DNA of 64,000 bases from Odobenus rosmarus divergens (GCF_000321225.1 NW_004450322.1:889277-953276), one strand, 5' to 3'; numbered from the stretch's first letter, positions 24,388-39,597 are shown. Notes: generated by a model from the sequence alone, not told the origin. Translations and numbers: made by a program.

Positions 24388-24585
24388 TTTTTTAAAGATT
24401 TTATTTATTTATTTGGCAGAGAGATACAGAGAGAGAACAAGTAGGCAGAGAGGCAGGCAGAGGGAGAGGGAGAAGCAGGCTCCCCGCCGAGCAGGGATCC
24501 CGATGCGGGGCTCGATCCCAGGGCCCTGGGATTATGACCTGAGCCGAAGGCAGCCGCTTAACCGACTGAGCCACCCAGGTGCCCC
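24388..24585 (-). mobile_element. SINEC
   Basis: Reverse copy; AATGTATTTT flanks both ends. Confidence 0.93.
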
Positions 24586-24634
24586 TATATAAATGTATTT
24601 TAATATAATATATATAACTTTTTTATTGTCCATC

Positions 24635-24735
24635 TCTCTATGAAGACAGGGACATTTTTGTCTGCTTTGTTCACTGCAGGATCCTTAGAATAGTGCCTGC
24701 CATGCTCAATAAAGATTTGTTGAACATGAAGTAAT
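24635..24735 (+). repeat. L2/ancient LINE 3' tail
   Basis: Matches the general pattern GGGACATTTTTGTCTGCTTT ... AGTGCCTGCCATGCTCAATAA ending TTGTTGAA. Confidence 0.55.
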
Positions 24736-24739
24736 AATG

Positions 24740-25480
24740 TCCATCCACACTCTGGGACATTTTTAGGAAATTCCCTGTTCTTGCTGTGGCTTGCTGCAAG
24801 TAACTGACCCCCTAAGAGACCAGACCCCAGAAGCTTGGCCACACCACAGCAAACAGACATTGCACTATTGCTTATCCTTCACTTCAAGAGCAATCACCAA
24901 ACCAAAGTTACTCACAGTACAGTTTTCAAAACCGTCCTGCTCAAGGTGGGCAAAGACTGCTGACACAAATTTGGAAACAAAAAGGCTTTACTCTCTGTGA
25001 AAGAATGAGCTAAAAATAATACCATCTCTGCCCAAAGGACTGTAAGAGAAATTATATACCTTAAATCACAGCATTAAGCAGAAAAGTAAAAAAGTTCTCT
25101 GAATATTTATGATCAAAAGTTTGCCACCATGCTTCCTTGCAGCCTCAAATCTCATCTCTCAGCTATTATGGGTTATCAAGATTATGGATACCATAATTCT
25201 GCTAGCTTCCTGAAAACCTTTTGGAAGTGTAGCTCCCTTTGCTATGCTCTGGAACACAAACACATCGAAAATAGAATAAAACAAATTACAACACATGATG
25301 AAAGATTAAAAGACATAAAAGCAATGAAAACAGGATGCACAACAGGAAATATGCTGGGAGACCTAAGACTAAATAGATCTGTTATACCCACAAACAAAAT
25401 TGGGTTATACAGTAGGACTTACCTACCAAAAACCAGAATACTCTCAGGTTGAACCACAAATAGCTAAAGTAGTTCTCAGA
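24740..25480. other. Unassigned stretch
   Basis: Nothing recognised. The 107-codon frame at 25129-25452 has no motif or exon border support. Confidence 0.3.
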
Positions 25481-25489
25481 TTAAGACAC

Positions 25490-26060
25490 AGCCCAAAATA
25501 CATGTATAAACAGACCAGAAAGAATGAGATTAATTGACTTACACATTCAACTAAAGAAGTTAGAAAAAATAGAAAAGAAAATGGAAGGACTAATGAAATA
25601 AAAAGTACAAATGAATGAATTGGAAAATAGAAAAATTATATAAATGCAAGAACTGGTCTTTGGTGGGCCATAAAATAAATAAAACATTAGTATTAGTTTA
25701 CCTAACTGAGGAAAAAAAATCACAAATACACTCTATCAGAAATGATAGTGGAGAAATAACTACATATTTAGAGAAAATTAAATGAATCATGAGATCACTT
25801 TGCTCAAAATTTCACAAATATATTTTTCTTTTTTTTTCAAAATTTCACAAATATATTAAGAACCTTGAGGAAATGGATGACTTTTATGAAAATTACAGGG
25901 ATTCATATATCTATACCTATATATTGATAGATATATCAACATAAATACATATGTAATCTAAAGAGAGAAAATATAATGAAAGAAATACAGAAAGATTGCC
26001 TTCAAATAATGCACCATACCCAAATAAATTCAAGGAGAGTTCTATAATACCTTCAAGGAC
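25490..26060 (+). mobile_element. Old L1/HAL1 ORF2 fragment
   Basis: A-rich sense strand with GAACTGGTCTTTGGTGGGCC and AATTTCACAAATATATTAAG patterns of an old L1 ORF2, full of stops. Confidence 0.6.
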
Positions 26061-26222
26061 CAAATAACACCAAAACAGTGCTGACTGTTCCAGACACATT
26101 TATTCTGTGAGGGGGATGGGATACTTTGTGAACAAATGCATTCCATATTTACAGTGTTGAAAATCTTCTGAGAGCCTGACCAGATCATTCTGTGGAAGGG
26201 TAATCAGAAATACTTAGGAATT

Positions 26223-26390
26223 GGGGTGGCTGGGCGGCTCAGTCGATTTCAGCTCAGGTCATGATCTCAGGGTCCTGAGATCAAGCCCCACGTTGGGCTC
26301 TGAGCTCAGCACAGAGTCTGCTTGTCCTTCTCCCTCTCCTCCTTCCCACCCCCTCAAAAAAATAAATAAAATCTTTAAAGAAAAAAAGAA
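26223..26390 (+). mobile_element. SINEC, diverged
   Basis: The head has a deletion after CTCAGTCG. AATACTTAGGAA flanks both ends (about 26209 and 26390). Confidence 0.88.
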
Positions 26391-26531
26391 ATACTTAGGA
26401 ACATATGAGTCTATTCTACAGTTAAGGAGGTGCCACACTTTTTTCATGTCCAACACATCCATAGAATTTCTGTTCAGTGTGAGTTTTTTCATGCACAGTG
26501 AGGTCTGACTTCTGGGAAGACCTTCCCACAA

Positions 26532-29290
<2,759 letters not shown>

Positions 29291-29519
29291 CTATAACAGT
29301 ACATTCCTGTACAATCTGCTCATTCTGATCATTTTTTACCACAGCAATATCTGTAGGATACCTACTTAGCATTTTGTGTAGCATACTTAATGAGAAAAAC
29401 TTTGTAAAATTTCGCCATTAGCAAGAATAGTTAGTGAAAGAGAATAAACAGTCTAAAACTAGATATAAATAAAAATGGGAAATTTAATATATAATAAAGG
29501 AGTATTTTAAATAAGTGCA

Positions 29520-29640
29520 GGGGCACCTGGCTGGCTCAGTCGGTGGAGCACGTGACTCCTGATCTCGGGTTTGTGAATTTGAACCCCACGTGAGGTGTAG
29601 AGATTACTTAAAAATAAAATTTATAAATGAATAAATAAGT
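29520..29640 (+). mobile_element. SINEC, short variant
   Basis: Short class ending GTAGAGATTACTTAAAAATA. Flanked by AATAAGTGCAG on both sides. Confidence 0.9.
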
Positions 29641-29999
29641 GCAGAAAAGACAGATTATTCAAAACTGGGTAGCTATCAGAAGAAATGTAAAGATGGATTC
29701 CTTATTTGACACTATACACAAAAATAAATTTGGGATATAACAAAAATTTAAACAAAGAAAAAGAGAAGCCATAAAATAAAGACAGGAGAGATTTTAAAAA
29801 TAATTTTGATTTGGAGAAAACTCTTCTAACCAGGCATGCTACAAAACCCAGATGCCACAAAGGAAAACACTGATAAATTTGACTACTTTATGTATTGCAT
29901 AACAAAATAGATCAGAAACAAACTCAAAGGACAAGCAACTAACTGGGGAGTAGATATGTGCACAACACGTAAATGGACACAGAGCCAATTTTCTCCTTT

Positions 30000-30545
30000 A
30001 TAGAGTTCCTACAAGCATGAAGAAAAAGATCAACAACTTGACCTTTTAAAAAATAATCAGAGGACATGACCATCAATTCACAGAGAAGGAAATGCAAATG
30101 GCTTCTAAACACGTAAAATGATGTTCAACTTCATTCACATGAAGAGAAATGCAAATTAAGACAAAACAAAACATCATGTTTTTCTTACATATTATCAAAG
30201 ATGAGAGTTTGATAAGTCACTAAGTTGGTAAAGATATCAAAAAAAGAGCAAACTCACATTGTGGGTATACCCTGGTACAAAATATTTTGAGAGCAATTAA
30301 TTTGACAATATCCATCAAAATTTTAAATGTGCACATTATCTGACCAGCAATACCATTTCTAGAAATTATTCAATACATATATATGTGAGCAAAACAGCAT
30401 GTGTGAAGGTATTTCACTACAGTACTGCTTATAACAGCAAAATAATGAAGACAACCTCATGGGGGATTGGATGAATTATGCTTCAATCCCCATAAGGGAA
30501 TACCATATACAATCATAAAAAGCAACAAGGATTGATACGCAACAA
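30000..30545 (+). mobile_element. Old L1 3' fragment
   Basis: Diverged version of the L1 end (GAGAAATGCAAATTAAGACA; CAGCAATACCATTTCTAGAA). Confidence 0.65.
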
Positions 30546-30574
30546 TCTCTATGATATACTGTTAAGTGAAAAAA

Positions 30575-30745
30575 ATTTCATTTATTCAGCAAGCTGTTAT
30601 TGAGACCCCACTGAATACCAGGGATTGTTCTAGGAACTGGGGATCCAGCAAAAAAGACACCTGAAAAAAATATCTTCCCTCAAGCATCTCATAATCTAGT
30701 GAGAGGAGACAGCCAACAAGGCTGAGTGATAAATCAACACATAGC
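30575..30745 (-). repeat. Ancient LINE/SINE fragment
   Basis: TTATTCAGCAAGCTGTTATTG ... TAGGAACTGGGGATCCAGCA ... is a familiar conserved mammalian repeat pattern; family and strand are uncertain. Confidence 0.4.
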
Positions 30746-30825
30746 CAAAAAAAAAAAAAGTTTGTAATGTGTACTTCAAAATTCATATCACTCATATACA
30801 AAAAGCTCCTAGAAAGCAATAAGCA

Positions 30826-31015
30826 GGGCACCTGGGTGGCTCAGATGGTTAAGCGTCTGCCTTCAGCTCAGGTTATGATCCCAGGGTCCTGGGATTCAGT
30901 CCCACATCAGGCTCTCTGCTCAGCTGGGAGTCTGCTTCTCCCTCTCACTCTCCCTCTGTGCTCTCTCTCTCAAATAAATAAATAAAATCTTAAATAAATA
31001 AATAAATAAAATAAA
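30826..31015 (+). mobile_element. SINEC
   Basis: Forward copy with a long (TAAA)n tail. Confidence 0.93.
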
Positions 31016-31107
31016 AGAGCCCATCAAAAAGGGGCTGTGTTCTACAAACATTAAAAGAATAATAAAAGGATGTTATGAACAATTTTATGACAAGAAATTT
31101 GAGAATG

Positions 31108-31432
31108 CAGATCGTAGGACAGCAGAGTATGGCACACAGGCCAAATCTGGCCCACGAGCTAAGAATGGTTTCTACGCTTTTAAATGGTTGAAGAAAAAAG
31201 TCAAAGGAGAATATTTTGTGGCATGTGAAAGTTATATGAAATTCAACTTTCAGTGTCCATAAATAAAATGTCATTGGATCACAGCCATGCTCATTGGTTT
31301 GCATATTGTCTACAGCTGCTTTCGACCTACAAAAGTAGAGCTGAGTACTTGCAACAGAGACCATACGGCCGACAGGCCTAAAATATTTCTATCTGGCCCT
31401 CTACAGAAAAAGTTTGCTGACCCCTGACTTAG
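31108..31432 (-). mobile_element. hAT-type DNA transposon copy (non-autonomous)
   Basis: Ends with GTTTGCTGACCCCTG and contains CCAAATCTGGCCCACGAGC. The same family is inverted at 34386-34943. It has no coding capacity. Confidence 0.6.
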
Positions 31433-31439
31433 ACAAACT

Positions 31440-32180
31440 GGACAAATTATTTGAAAATCACAGCTTAACAAACCCAACATACAGGGGCACCTGGGTGGTT
31501 CAGTCGTTAAGCGTCTGCCTTTGGCTCAGGTCATGATCCCAGGGTCCTGGGATCGAGCCCCACATAGGGCTCCCTGCCCAGCGAGAAGCCTGCTTTTCCC
31601 TCTCCCACTCCCCCTGCTTGTGTTCCCTTTCTCACTGTGTCTCTCTCTGTCAAATAAATAAATAAAATCTTTAAAAAAAAACCCCAACATACAAAGAAAT
31701 AGAAAATCTGAATGGTACTATATTATTTCAATAAGCCAAATTCATAATTAAAAACCTACCCACAAAGAAAACTCCACACCATAATGACTTCACTGGAGAA
31801 TTCTTCCAAATATTTAAGAAGGAAATAATACTAATCTTACCCAAACTCTTTCAGAGAATACTTCCCAACTTGTTAAATAAAGCCAGCCTAACTGTGATGC
31901 CAAAACATAAACAGGAATACAAGAAAAATTATAGGCCAATATGTCTCATGAACAGAGTAGTAAAAATCCTCAACAAAACATTAATAAAAGACTGGCTTGA
32001 TGATAATGATGAGGAGGAGGATGACAGGAGTTGGTGAAGATTGACCACAGATAAAACAAAGATTGGCCACCAGTTGATAATATTTGCAGGTGAATGATAA
32101 GTACAAGGGATTCACAAACATCTACTTTGAGTATGTTCAAAATTGAAATTTTCCATAATAAAATGTATAAAAACTATATT
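31440..32180 (+). mobile_element. L1 ORF2 fragment
   Basis: AATTATAGGCCAATATGTCT and neighbouring sequence match the L1 reverse-transcriptase region. Decayed; one SINE inserted. Confidence 0.65.
31484..31681 (+). mobile_element. SINEC, type A
   Basis: Target duplication CCCAACATACA on both sides, inside an L1 ORF2 fragment. Confidence 0.94.
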
Positions 32181-32207
32181 TCTTGGTAAGGTTTTATCGG
32201 TATTTTT

Positions 32208-32405
32208 TATTTTTTTATTTATTTTTTTTTAAAGATTTTATTTATTTATTCATGAGAGACAGAGAGAGACAGAGAGAGAGAGGCAGAGGGAGAAGCAGGC
32301 TCCCAAGGAGCAGGGAGCCCGATGCGGGACTTGATCCCAGGACCCTGGGATCATGCCCTGAGCCGAAGGCAGACGCTTAACCATCTGAGCCACCCAGGCG
32401 CCCCT
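32208..32405 (-). mobile_element. SINEC
   Basis: Reverse copy; TCGGTATTTTTTA-like and TCGGTACTTTTTTTA flanks. Confidence 0.93.
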
Positions 32406-32700
32406 CGGTACTTTTTTTAAAGTTACAGAAGATACAGTGTGTGTGGTAAAGAAAAATACATGAAAATAATAAAATCACTCACACACATTTATACATATAT
32501 ATCTATACACACAGGGGTTTTATGTATCTGGAAGGATCGTCTCCAAACTACATAATACTAGTTATACCAGGGAAAAGGGCAGAAGTTACATTACAGAGAT
32601 ATTTCCCTTTCTTTCTAGTTTTTACTTTGCAATATTATTTACATTCTTTGCACCATACATACACTACCCTTGCAAAGAGGGGATAAAAAGACATAAAATG

Positions 32701-32898
32701 GGGGTGCCTGGGCGGCTCAGTCGGTTAGGTGTCTGGCTTCAGCTCAGGTGGTGATCCCAGCATCCTGGGATCTAGCCCCACAGTGGGCTCCCTGCTCAGT
32801 GGGGAGTCTGCTTCTCCCTCTCCTTCTGCCCCTCCCCCCCACTCATGTTCTCTCTCATATGGATGGATAAAAATCTTTTAAAAAACTGTTTAAAAAAA
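32701..32898 (+). mobile_element. SINEC, diverged
   Basis: Flanked by AAAGACATAAAATGG on both sides. Confidence 0.93.
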
Positions 32899-32899
32899 G

Positions 32900-33550
32900 A
32901 CATAAAATGGAAGAGCAGAGAAGGAACTGGCCTTGAGTTGGGGAATGATCCCACAAACTATGAGATGACAGCAAAGGAGCCATGGAAAACCAAGAAACCA
33001 CCCATCCTCCAAGCCTCTGCCAGAAATTTTTAACTAAAAATAGCCTCTTTGAAACGACTATCGATGATACCATACTGAGCTGAAAATCACTGGCCTTTAG
33101 GAAAATTCAACAATAAATTTCTTAAGATAAAGTCCCAGAAATCTTGACTTGCTGAAGAGCTGGACAGATGAACTGATTTCTCTTGATGGAGAAGGCAAAC
33201 CATCTAACATATCCTTTTTGCCAGTTTCACTGTGGCTGCCAGGAAGCTTAAAGGTAAAACATTTAGCTCAGTTTATATGAAGTAAGGCCAGATAATCTAT
33301 GTATCTTAACAGCAACTTCATCTGCATCTTGATCTTCTATTTTGTCTAAATTTCTCTAATTCTTATTTTCAAAGTATCGTCCTTTCTCATTTTACTGTGG
33401 GAAAACCAAGTGGGAAACAAACAACTTAACTGGGACTTTGTTACTGATAACATAAAAGCAATTGGGGGTGCAGTGGGGTACAGAAGAGTCTTCAGAGACC
33501 AAGCTGGGTTAACCACTCTTCAATGGCTGAATGTAACACGTGTTGTTTGT
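32900..33550. other. Unassigned stretch
   Basis: No gene or repeat recognised with confidence. Confidence 0.3.
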
Positions 33551-33559
33551 TAATTCATT

Positions 33560-34020
33560 GATAACTTGTGTTTATCAACTGACCAGCAATTCCATTTCTA
33601 GAACTTTGTTCTAAGGTAATAATCATGGATGTGTGCAGAAATTTAACTGAAAGAACTTTCATCACAGCTTTGTCTTGAACACTATAATTTTGAAAATAAC
33701 CAAAATGCCCAATCACTGAGGACTGAGAAAGTAATTTATGGAACCTCCAAGGGATGGAAAGGCAGATGACCATTTAAAATAACACTAGGCACAATTAAGA
33801 GGCTCAAAAGATCCAGCAACCAAATGTAAAGTGTGGACCATGTATGGATCTTAATTTGAACAGACAAAAAAATCTTTGAGATAATCATGAAAGTTTGAGC
33901 CCTGACTAGATATTTAATGATATTAAAAATTTTAACCAATGATGATCTGAAGTTATTATTGTTATTTTACCTTGAATAACAGTATTGACCTTTAAGACCT
34001 TATCTTTTACAGGTACATGA
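33560..34020 (+). mobile_element. Old L1 fragment
   Basis: GACCAGCAATTCCATTTCTA and ACCAAAATGCCCAATCACTG resemble old L1 3' regions. Confidence 0.5.
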
Positions 34021-34125
34021 TGAAGACTTTATTATGAAATGATACATCTGGGATTTGTTTCAAAATAATAAGGACTACATATGTAAAGATTCATTTAGCT
34101 ATACACTTAATATTTGTGCATTTTA

Positions 34126-34310
34126 GGGGGGCCTGGGTGGCTCAGTTGATTAAGCATCTGCCTTCGGCTCAGGTCATGATCCCAGGGTCCTGGGATGGAG
34201 TCCCACATTGGGTTCCCTGATCAGCGGGGAGTCTGCTTCTCCCTCTGCCTGCACCACCCCCTGCTCATGCTCTCTTTCTGTCAAATAAATTAATAAAATC
34301 TTTAAAAAAA
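34126..34310 (+). mobile_element. SINEC
   Basis: Flanked by TA(T/C)TTGTGCATTTTA on both sides. Confidence 0.93.
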
Positions 34311-34385
34311 TACTTGTGCATTTTATGTTATCAGTAACAAAGAAAAAACAATCTGGGAGGGAGAAATAAATGGGTGGTCTAGACT

Positions 34386-34943
34386 AGGGGTTTGGCAAAC
34401 TTTCTCTGTAAAGAGACAGATGATAGTAAATATTTCAGATTTGTGAAGCCTACGGTCCCTGTTGCAACTACTCAGCGATCGAAAGCAGAGCTACAGACAA
34501 TACATAAGCCAATTCTGTTTATCGGCTGTGTCCCAATAAAACCTCATTTATGGAACACCCGGGTGGCTCAGTCGGTTAAACCTCTGACTCCTGATTTCAG
34601 CGCAGGTCATGATCTCAGGGAGGTGAGATTGAGCCCTGCATCGGGCTCCACACCGAGCATGAAGCCTGCCTGAGATTCTCTCTCTCCCTCTCCCTCTGCC
34701 CCCCATCCATTGCCCTTTCTCTCTCTAAAAAAGTTTTTTAAAATACTACTGTTTAAAAACCTCATTTATGAGCACTATAATTTGAATTTTATATCCTTTT
34801 CATATGTCGCAAAATATTCTTCTTCTGATTTTTTTCCAAACATTAAAAAATGTGAAAACCATTCTTAGCTTACAGCTGTATAAAAACAGCAGCGGGCCAG
34901 ATTTGGCCCACTGCCTATAGTTTTCCATCCCCTGGTCTAGGTG
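34386..34943 (+). mobile_element. hAT-type DNA transposon copy, second
   Basis: Starts TAGGGGTTTGGCAAACTTTC and ends near CCATCCCCTGGTCTAG with GGGCCAGATTTGGCCCAC inside; inverted relative to 31108-31432. A SINE interrupts it. Confidence 0.6.
34553..34745 (+). mobile_element. SINEC, old variant
   Basis: Within the hAT copy; target duplication AAACCTCATTTATG. Confidence 0.93.
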
Positions 34944-35349
34944 AAACAACAGTGGCCATCAGGTGACGACTGATGAGACTGGGTGAGGGGCATGATGGGA
35001 GTTTATATTATATAATTCCCTCTATTTTGCTGAATGTTTGAAAATTTCCATGGACATAAGCTTAGTAGTATTATGGAAATAAAGTCAATAGCATGGAAAT
35101 ATAGCTGCAAAATGAAGAGGCACACCACAAGATCACACTCCCAATTGTTTAATAACAACAAACATCTGACCCCTAAGATACCACAACGGTTTGTGGCCCT
35201 CCAAAGCTCAACGCTACCTGACAAAATCTTATTCCTTGGCATTTAATTTCTTTTATTCTATTTTCTCGGGTATTACATGAGTAGAACTGACCTTGAGTTC
35301 ATGGATGATCCATACAAGGTCAGTGCTACAAAACCATGGTGAATAGATA

Positions 35350-35505
35350 ATAATCAGGTATTAACTCACTTAATTATCATCCCAAGCCTCAAAGGATAGA
35401 CCCTGCTATTATCCTCATTTCACAGTGAGGAAACTGAGGCCTAAAGAGGTTTAGTCACTTATCCATGATCACACAGCCAGTGACTAGAGGGTCAGCTGGT
35501 GAGAA
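35350..35505 (-). repeat. MIR
   Basis: GTGAGGAAACTGAGGCCTAA and ATCACACAGCCAGTGACTAG are the conserved MIR core in reverse orientation. Confidence 0.85.
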
Positions 35506-35689
35506 AACAAAAAGCAGAGAACTCCTCCCTAGCTGTCATGGCACCAAAGTTTTCAGAGATGCAACTCTCTATTCCTGAATGCCCTAAAAAATTAATTCTC
35601 GCCCTAAATTACAGAGGACATTGTCTGATTTTTAACTTGAGAATAACAAAACTCTAAATTTACATTGTGCTTTACAGTTCAAAGTTAAC

Positions 35690-35940
35690 TAAAAACCTTA
35701 ATATTCAAAGCCACAACGAGGAAAAGAGAAGCCAAGAATCAAAGAAATACTTGCAAAACACATACCACTGATAAAGGAGTAGTTATCAGAATATATAAAA
35801 ACAGGTCCTACAAATCAATAAGGAAAAGGCAGACATCCAATAGAAAACTGACCAAAAGATCTGAACAGGTGCCTCACAAAAGAGGATCTAAGAGAAAGAT
35901 ATGAAAACGTAGTCATCAGGGAAATACAAAGTAAAGCCTC
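35690..35940 (+). mobile_element. Old L1 fragment
   Basis: ATATATAAAAACAGGTCCTA with AGGCAGACATCCAATAGAAA resembles a diverged L1 3' region. Confidence 0.5.
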
Positions 35941-36029
35941 AATGTCTGTCGCCTCCATTGGAATGCTGACACCACAAGGGCAGGGATTTTTGTTTATTCA
36001 TGTTTGTATTATCAATCTCAAAGAGCCGC

Positions 36030-36525
36030 CCATCATGGACCTCACAGAATCCCAACATTGACCCTATGTATTCCCATTCCTGTCCCCATGGACCCTCATC
36101 ACTCACTCTAAAGACCACCCCAATGCTCACCCCAGATCCCCCATCATTCACCCAACGAACTCTCCATCACTCACCCCTGACCCCATTCACTCACCCTACA
36201 AACCCCTTTCACTCACTCCCTTGAAACCCTATCATTCACCCTACAGACACCACTGCTCACTGCATACTCCATCACTCACCCCAGGCCCCTTTCACTCACT
36301 TCCTAGAAACCCCATCATTCACCCTACAGACACCATTGCTCACTGCACAGACTTCCCCCCGGGTCACTCACTTCCAGAAATTCCTCATCGCATGTCCCAC
36401 ACACAGTCCTACAGACTCCCTTCCCTATCACTGCTCTCCACATCATTCAGCCCGAAGGACCCCCTCATTGGTCCTTCCACATGTCCCCATCACTGACCAC
36501 ACAGACCCGCATCCCTCAACCGGGC
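36030..36525 (+). repeat. Degenerate C-rich minisatellite
   Basis: Many imperfect units of CCCATCACTCACCC type. Within it, GAAACCC(T/C)ATCATTCACCC and the following CCTACAGACACCA recur 83 bp apart (about 36222 and 36305). It borders the CpG island. Confidence 0.75.
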
Positions 36526-36539
36526 CCCTCACCCTGGCT

Positions 36540-37345
36540 CTGCTCTCAGGACCCCAAAGCTCCTTCTCAAGACGAGCTTGGCTCCCTGCTTGCACAAACG
36601 GGCTCAACATCGCCCGAAATTCCCTTTCCCCTCCAGCCCTCCTTGGTGGGTCTGGAAGACGCATTAGCTTATCTTTCGCAGGCTCAGCAACAGCCTCCAA
36701 GCCCGAGCTCTACCAGTAACAAAAATGGCGTCATTCGGTCTGCGCCAGGAACTCTGTCGCCGGCCAGGAAAATGGCCAGGGCCTCACACTGCTTCTTGAG
36801 GCTCCCATTCCAGCCTGAAGAGATATGTGTTTTAGGGTCCGGGAAGTCCCCGTGATATTTCCGAGGCCGGGTATTCGGATTTGGTGCTTCGAAAGCAGTG
36901 TGAGGCTCGGATGTGTGGCGACCGTTCCGGGAGGGTGAATGGGCGTTCCCGGTCCTCAGCAGAGGCCCGGCCTGAGCAAAGGCGTGGCGACGTGCGGGTA
37001 GGGGTGTTCGGTGGGAACCGGGACCCAGGGAGGGGGGCGGGGAAGGGGTGGTAAGGCCGGAAGGTAGAAGCACCGCCTGGCCGACTGCTCTGCAGAAGCC
37101 TCATTTCTAAAACCTCTGGTGAAAGCGAAGAGTCTTCGGACATCACGTACCCTCTCATCCACACTCCCGGCCCGCCTCTCGCAGCCTGGCGTCATAGCCC
37201 TCCCGCCTTCCTATTGTTCCTTCAATGGGGCCGAGCCCCCTCCCCGTCTGTCACTCAAGGCTCGGCCTCGCCGCGCTCCTGCTCTTCTATTGGCTCCTTG
37301 GAACACAGAAGGCCCGCCCTCTCTTGTCACTCACAGGCCAGACTC
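36540..37345 (-). promoter_or_regulatory. CpG island, likely ZNF630 promoter
   Basis: CpG is dense here and rare elsewhere in the window. An Sp1-type GGGGCGGGG lies near 37036, and a CCAAT box (GAGCCAATAGAAG on the minus strand) near 37288. It lies about 7.5 kb upstream of the KRAB-A exon of minus-strand ZNF630, as expected for its first exon. No start codon exon or transcript start could be fixed. A divergent transcript is also possible. Long open frames here are a side effect of high GC. Confidence 0.7.
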
Positions 37346-37419
37346 TCTGCCCGCGTCTCTTAAAGTGGGCAGGTGTGGCCTTTGGCAGCCCATATCAAAG
37401 CTGAAAGAAGTAGGAGGCA

Positions 37420-38750
37420 GAGGTTTAAGGTAGAGCCTAAGGGGCATTGATTTTAGAAAAACTAACAAAAGACTAGCTTTGAGGTCAGCCCGGAATGGGA
37501 TTGAATAGTTAACAAAGGCTCGGATTCTAGATCTACAAAATAGAGTACTGATGGCGAAATAGTCAAGACCTCTACCAAGGTTCATGGATTGAGAAAACTA
37601 ACAAGTTAAGAGTTAAGAGTCTGCCTTCGGCTCAGGTCATGATCTCAGGGTCATGGGATCGGGTCCCACACGGGGCTCTCTGCCCAGCGGGGAGTCAGCT
37701 TCTCCCTCTCACTCTCCCTCTCTGCTCTCCCCCCCCAATAAATAAACACATAAAATCTTAAAAAAAAAATCTTACTTCTAGGTCAAAGGACACTGAAGGT
37801 AAAATAATGACTAATTAGGAAGTGTAGCCTCTTCAGGTCTCTATGACCTTCTGCTTCCTCCGTCACACCTTCTTTGACTCTGACCCTCCTCTTTCCTTCT
37901 TATAAGGACCCTTGTGATTACATTGGACTCATCTGGATAATCCATAATAATCTTCCCATCTTGAGATTTTAATTTAATCATATCTGCAAAGTCCGTTTTT
38001 CCATGTAAGATAACAAATTAGAGGGTCAATGGTGGTGGAAGACTTGATTGAGACACAATGTATTAATAGGGAAAGACTACCGATAGTAGATCAGGTTTGA
38101 ATTCAAACCAGATGGGTATCAATAAGGGGCCCAGGCTTTTATGTCAGAATTTTTTCAAAGGCCTGGGTTCAAGGTCAGAACAAAGGAAACTGATGGAAAT
38201 CTCAGCAGACACCTTGGACCCTAGGTAATGGTCATAGGAGCATTGATGGTGGAAAAGTTAACAGAAGCCCAGGTTTAAGATCTAGAACACAGACACATTG
38301 ATGGCAGAATACTTAACAGAGCCCTGGGTTTAAGGTTAAAGCTAAAGGTCATTGATGAATAAAGATTTAATAGACAGCCAGAGCCAAGGTCAGAGAAGAG
38401 GGACATTGGTGGTAAAATCTATAACAGCAATCTGGATTTAATATATAGATGACTGGGGAAAACTAATGTTAATAGCCTTGGATTTCATTCACAGATCGGG
38501 TTAGGCATTGATAGAAGTAAAGACTCGGGTTTGCTTTTCATGACAGAGTAAATTGATGATAGAATAACTTGTTGACAGAGACCTACATTAAATGCCCCAA
38601 CAAGTGGAGCATTAGTGGCAGAAGCATTAATAGAAGGCTGTGTAGAGAGAAAACTGAGCAGAGAACCAGGTGCAAGGGCAGACCTGAGTGTCTATGAGAG
38701 TGGAAGAATTAACAGAGGACCAGGACCAAAGTTCATATCTGAGGGATAGA
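37420..38750. repeat. Degenerate ~55-bp tandem repeat array
   Basis: Recurring order of words: TTTAAGGT(C/T)(A), then (C)ATTGATGG, then A(A)CTTAACAGA, then CCTGGG. Clear copies are near 37423, 38210-38270, 38270-38325 and 38325-38380; weaker ones extend to 38745. One truncated SINE interrupts it. Confidence 0.6.
37607..37771 (+). mobile_element. SINEC, 5'-truncated
   Basis: Starts at AAGAGTCTGCCTTCGGCTCA, within the tandem array. Confidence 0.9.
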
Positions 38751-38754
38751 GATT

Positions 38755-39590
38755 CATTATTATTTCATGTTCAGGCTCAGGGAGAAAGTGTTGGTCCCTG
38801 GGAGATGTGTTCTCCATGATTCTATGCTCCAGTTCCCTTCTGCAGTAAATGTTTCCAAAGCCCTGATTGCAAATGTCCCTACCTTCTGGACTCCCGGGGT
38901 GTGATGTGTTAAAGGAGATAGGATTCACCTGAGCTCTTAGTTGTTAGATCGTACAGTCTAAAGACTCAGAAATTGAGGAGTTTCACTATTTTATTTAATT
39001 TAGGTTTTAAAAAAAGATAAAGTTTGTCCTGTACACCAGAGTGGCCAATATATAGTTCTCATCTCTAGAGTAATTGCTACAATGGTAGGAAATAAAATGT
39101 TACAGAAAATTGTTTTTCTAACTAACAAACATGAATTAAAGTTGTCCTCTAAATAAAGTCTAGTTAATTATGCAAAATATACTTTAAGGTTTTTTTTTTT
39201 TCAAAAACAAGAAGTTTGTAGGTATAAGTAAAGAAAAAAAAAAAAACATCATTACGAAAACCTACAGCGTGGGGAGAGGCAGGGCTGACTAGATGGGCCC
39301 TTTCCAGTTCAGGAGTCTTGGCCCGAAGCAGGAAGATGATGCTGAGAGTTCCTCATCATCCCCCGGCGGCCTCCCTCGTGGTTGATGCCACATCTTCAGA
39401 GGTGGTTTGCAGTGAATTGTTTCATTCAAGGCTGGGAGGGGACTGATGCCCTGGTGACCTCAACAGGGTGTCAGCACTATCAGGGTCCCCCAGGATGTGA
39501 CAGCAACAGGTGATTAAGGACAATGTCACTGACCCTGTTGTGGTTGTATTAGGCTTTGGACATCAGCTCGAGATGCTGCAGCCAACACCT
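38755..39590. other. Unassigned stretch
   Basis: Nothing recognised. Confidence 0.3.
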
Positions 39591-39597
39591 TTAGTCA

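Noticed and set aside
36336..37433. Several overlapping frames above 100 codons in the CpG island
   Set aside because: High GC lowers stop frequency; frames overlap on both strands without motifs.
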